A stretch of 18,504 nucleotides of DNA from JBAZOJ01 sp041648755. Lineage in GTDB: Bacteria; Planctomycetota; B143-G9. Positions 16,716 through 18,504 of this stretch are shown in pieces (position 1 is the stretch's first letter; the number at the start of each line of letters is the position of its first letter). The stretch covers positions 1 to 18,504 of the forward strand of contig JBAZOJ010000043.1 of assembly GCA_041648755.1 (NCBI GenBank), written 5' to 3'. The position numbers and the translations under genes are program-made. The notes under the pieces were generated by a model. That model ran no database searches and was not told the DNA's origin. It worked only from the letters and a program-made list of their open reading frames with translations.

Positions 16716-16750
16716 ATACCGTCACGTATGCATTCCATACCGGACTGTAT
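16716..16750. promoter_or_regulatory. Tandem 14-bp dyads, probable enhancer (UAS) for the sigma-54 activator
   Basis: ATACCG-N4-GTAT occurs at 16716-16729 and 16737-16750. Each copy has ATAC/GTAT dyad symmetry around a 6-bp centre, and the copies are 21 bp apart centre to centre, two turns of the helix, so both face the same way. They lie about 110-150 bp upstream of the predicted sigma-54 start, the usual place for activator binding. That the activator encoded in the operon binds here is inferred. Confidence 0.6.
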
Positions 16751-17093
16751 TGCGGCGTCACCCCCAAAGTCACGGAGGTCAGCGCCAAGACTTTGGAACA
16801 CAAGATGCTGCCGGCGTTCTGAATTTGTGCGGCTGAATCCCTCCTTCCTTCAGAATCCGTCCGACGCATGTACACGATGGGCGGCTTCGTCCGCTCGAAC
16901 TCACCCTCGAAAGCGCAACCGTGGGGCGGGAACTGCGGAATGCTGAATGAGGAGTACTGAATAGGAACGACAAAAGGCGGGCTCCGCCGCGGGGCGATTC
17001 ATCGTCACGAAGCAACGAAGGCAGGCGCGAAAATCGCTGTGCCTTCGCAAGAACCGGCGTGCTCGCGGCATCAACATAGGGCATGCACCGTTG
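16751..17093. other. Intergenic region between divergent transcripts
   Basis: No gene supported. The reading frames that cross it are antisense or short with no ribosome-binding site. It holds a small hairpin GGCGG-GCT-CCGCC at 16976-16988, which on the minus strand is followed by four T residues and so could be a weak terminator for transcription entering from the right. A short imperfect repeat of CTGAAT(G/A) lies around 16941-16962. Otherwise I see nothing definable. Confidence 0.5.
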
Positions 17094-17122
17094 TTGCACT
17101 TCGGCGTCCCTTGCGATACAAT
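17094..17122 (+). promoter_or_regulatory. Sigma-70-type promoter for the rightward gene
   Basis: TTGCAC (17094-17099) and TACAAT (17117-17122) are separated by 17 bp, close to the TTGACA/TATAAT consensus with ideal spacing. Transcription would begin near 17129, giving a leader of about 34 nt before the ATG at 17163. A palindrome GGACGTCC lies just downstream of the -10 box and could be an operator, though that is speculative. Confidence 0.65.
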
Positions 17123-17162
17123 TAGCGGACGTCCCCTTGCGGACACACAACGGAGCAGCAAA

Positions 17163-18504
17163 ATGAACGACGATTCCAGAATCATACCGCCGCCCGCAAA
17201 ATCGAACACGAAGGTCATCATCATCGTGTTGCTGATCGTCGCTGTAATCGCGCTGGGCGCGACATATTTCGTATCCGAAAACTCGTATCTGAGGCAAGTC
17301 AGGCTGGCAAGTGAAGCCGTAGCCATCGCCAAGACAAAGGCTGACCCGGTCGCATGGATCGAGGCCAAGGGCAAGGCATTCGACGCCGAGTTCTGCTTCT
17401 ATTCGCACTTCGGCAACGTTGACGAAGCAAAGAAATTCTCGGCCGACGCCATAGCAGGGCTCACTGCCGTTACGCAATTCACCACCGACCTGAACTCGGC
17501 GAAATCGCTTCTGATCGAGGCCGTTGCCGACCTCGATTACACTAAGGCCTCAAAGGCGCTAAAGGCCGCCACGGCGGCAAAGACCGGCGCATACTCGAAG
17601 ATCGGCAATGTGTCCGACGCGGATATAACGTTCTCCCAATGCCTCGATACCTACAAGTCCGCATGCAGAAAAACCGGCGAAAAGGCCAAGGCCGACTTGA
17701 TTGCCGCGCAGCAGGGAGACGACCTCCCAAAGCGGCTCGCGCTTTATGACAGCGCGACAAAGGCGCTCTCCACCATCGCCAGCGACGAATTCTCAAGCCA
17801 GTACGCGACAGACCTGGGCGCAAAAGACGCATCCCAGAAGGCTGAAGCCGAGGCCACCAAGTTCCGGGATTTCAAGGCCCTGTATGATTCGGCAGTGGAA
17901 AAGTCCGCCGCAGCCGACAAGGACGCCACCCCGGAGAACTGGTCAATAGTGGTCGAGACCGCCGACAAGGCGGCCAAGAGCGAATACGCTGCCATCGGCA
18001 ACATCAAGCCGGCAACAGCCCTGGTCACAGCGGCCACCCCGAAGTTCGAGGATGCCTGCACCAAGCTGCTTGCCGACGCGGGCAAGACCCTCGCGGACGC
18101 AAAGTCCGGCAAAGGGTTCGATGAGCGCAAGGCGAAATTCACGGCCGCGCAAGCCGCCGCCGACAGGATCACCGCGCTGGCCACCGCGCAGAAGTTCCAC
18201 GCCAAAGCCAAGGAGGCATCGAACGATGCAGCCTCCTGCCTGAAGGCATTCGACGAGTACATCGCGCTGTACAAAAAGGCCGAGGAACTGATCAACAAGA
18301 TCGGTGATACCGAAGATACAGACAAGTGGAAAGAAGTCGCGATGGCCCTGCGCGCCACGAGCCAGTGCTCCTTCAAGGACAAGGGCGATCTGACCGAACT
18401 GGAGGACCTGGGCAAGCAGGCTGCCAAAGCAGCGCAGAAGTACGGCGACGAGATGCTGTCCGCTGCCAAAAAGCAGTTGGATACGAATCCCGAAACCGCT
18501 GCCG
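17163..18504 (+). CDS. Membrane-anchored Ala/Lys-rich helical protein (partial, C-terminus outside window)
   Basis: I do not recognise a family. The visible 447 residues start with a short polar tail (MNDDSRIIPPPAKSNTK), then one transmembrane helix (VIIIVLLIVAVIALGATYFV, about 18-37), which anchors a long extracytoplasmic region. That region is very rich in Ala, Lys, Asp and Glu and reads as repeated long helices, each about 60-80 residues, many holding a cysteine and an aromatic (patterns such as AFDAEFCFYSHF, TFSQCLDTYKSAC, DAASCLKAFDEYIALYKKAEEL). This suggests a tandem helical-bundle or coiled-coil repeat and disulfide pairing outside the cytoplasm. Start at 17163 has GGAG 7 nt upstream and a sigma-70-type promoter. 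It is transcribed away from the operon and its codon and amino-acid composition differ from it, so I regard it as an unrelated neighbour, perhaps an envelope or scaffold protein. Confidence 0.85.
   Translation, partial: MNDDSRIIPPPAKSNTKVIIIVLLIVAVIALGATYFVSENSYLRQVRLASEAVAIAKTKADPVAWIEAKGKAFDAEFCFYSHFGNVDEAKKFSADAIAGLTAVTQFTTDLNSAKSLLIEAVADLDYTKASKALKAATAAKTGAYSKIGNVSDADITFSQCLDTYKSACRKTGEKAKADLIAAQQGDDLPKRLALYDSATKALSTIASDEFSSQYATDLGAKDASQKAEAEATKFRDFKALYDSAVEKSAAADKDATPENWSIVVETADKAAKSEYAAIGNIKPATALVTAATPKFEDACTKLLADAGKTLADAKSGKGFDERKAKFTAAQAAADRITALATAQKFHAKAKEASNDAASCLKAFDEYIALYKKAEELINKIGDTEDTDKWKEVAMALRATSQCSFKDKGDLTELEDLGKQAAKAAQKYGDEMLSAAKKQLDTNPETAA

Noticed and set aside
16972..16988. 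Rho-independent terminator on the minus strand
   Set aside because: Only a 5-bp stem and four T residues, and no gene is seen upstream of it on that strand; noted only within the intergenic description.
16779..17477. Minus-strand open frame of 232 aa spanning the intergenic region and the rightward gene
   Set aside because: It covers the sigma-70-type promoter and is antisense to the membrane-anchored protein; no start signal and no recognisable domain.
17744..18469. Minus-strand open frame of 241 aa rich in Ser/Ala
   Set aside because: Expected reverse complement of an Ala-rich coding region; the plus-strand frame has a promoter, a ribosome-binding site and a sensible membrane topology.

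Overview
The window is bacterial and moderately GC-rich by eye, with a sigma-54 promoter, Liv-type ABC import and NtrC-type regulation, which points to a Gram-negative-type organism. I cannot place it more precisely. Planctomycetes and relatives or deltaproteobacterial lineages would fit, but that is inference only. I saw no tRNA, rRNA, CRISPR array or insertion sequence.

Layout. Almost everything is one minus-strand gene train running from about 16.6 kb down to the left edge. From 5' to 3' it encodes: a membrane-anchored LivK-like amino-acid-binding protein; LivH permease; a single-chain LivM-LivG permease-ATPase; LivF ATPase; an AlaX-type trans-editing hydrolase; a response-regulator receiver fused to a radical-SAM/SPASM-like enzyme; a 1199-residue protein that looks like a multi-GAF sensor with a decayed histidine-kinase end; two orphan proteins (305 and 259 aa); a second receiver fused to a sigma-54-activator AAA+ domain; a 74-aa orphan; a SAM-dependent methyltransferase; and a PLP-dependent tyrosine-decarboxylase-like enzyme cut by the window edge just before its expected catalytic lysine. 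Junctions are mostly overlaps or gaps of a few bases. The largest gaps are livK-livH (51 nt) and alaX to the receiver-radical-SAM gene (125 nt, with nested inverted repeats).

Control. Upstream of livK there is a consensus-perfect -24/-12 sigma-54 promoter on the minus strand. About 110-150 bp further upstream lie two copies of a 14-bp dyad (ATACCG-N4-GTAT) exactly 21 bp apart, as expected for enhancer sites of the activator encoded in the same operon. The promoter's -24 box is also one arm of a perfect 10-bp inverted repeat.

How the parts may work together (inference). A two-component-like module (GAF/HK-like sensor, two related receivers, AAA+ activator) appears to control, and through the receiver-radical-SAM fusion perhaps directly modulate, a pathway that imports an amino acid and modifies it by radical chemistry, decarboxylation and methylation. 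AlaX would guard tRNAs against a misactivated amino acid. I know of no described system with this composition, and the receiver-radical-SAM fusion is its most distinctive part.

On the right, a divergent plus-strand gene with its own sigma-70-type promoter (TTGCAC-N17-TACAAT) encodes an Ala/Lys-rich membrane-anchored helical protein that runs off the window and looks unrelated to the operon.
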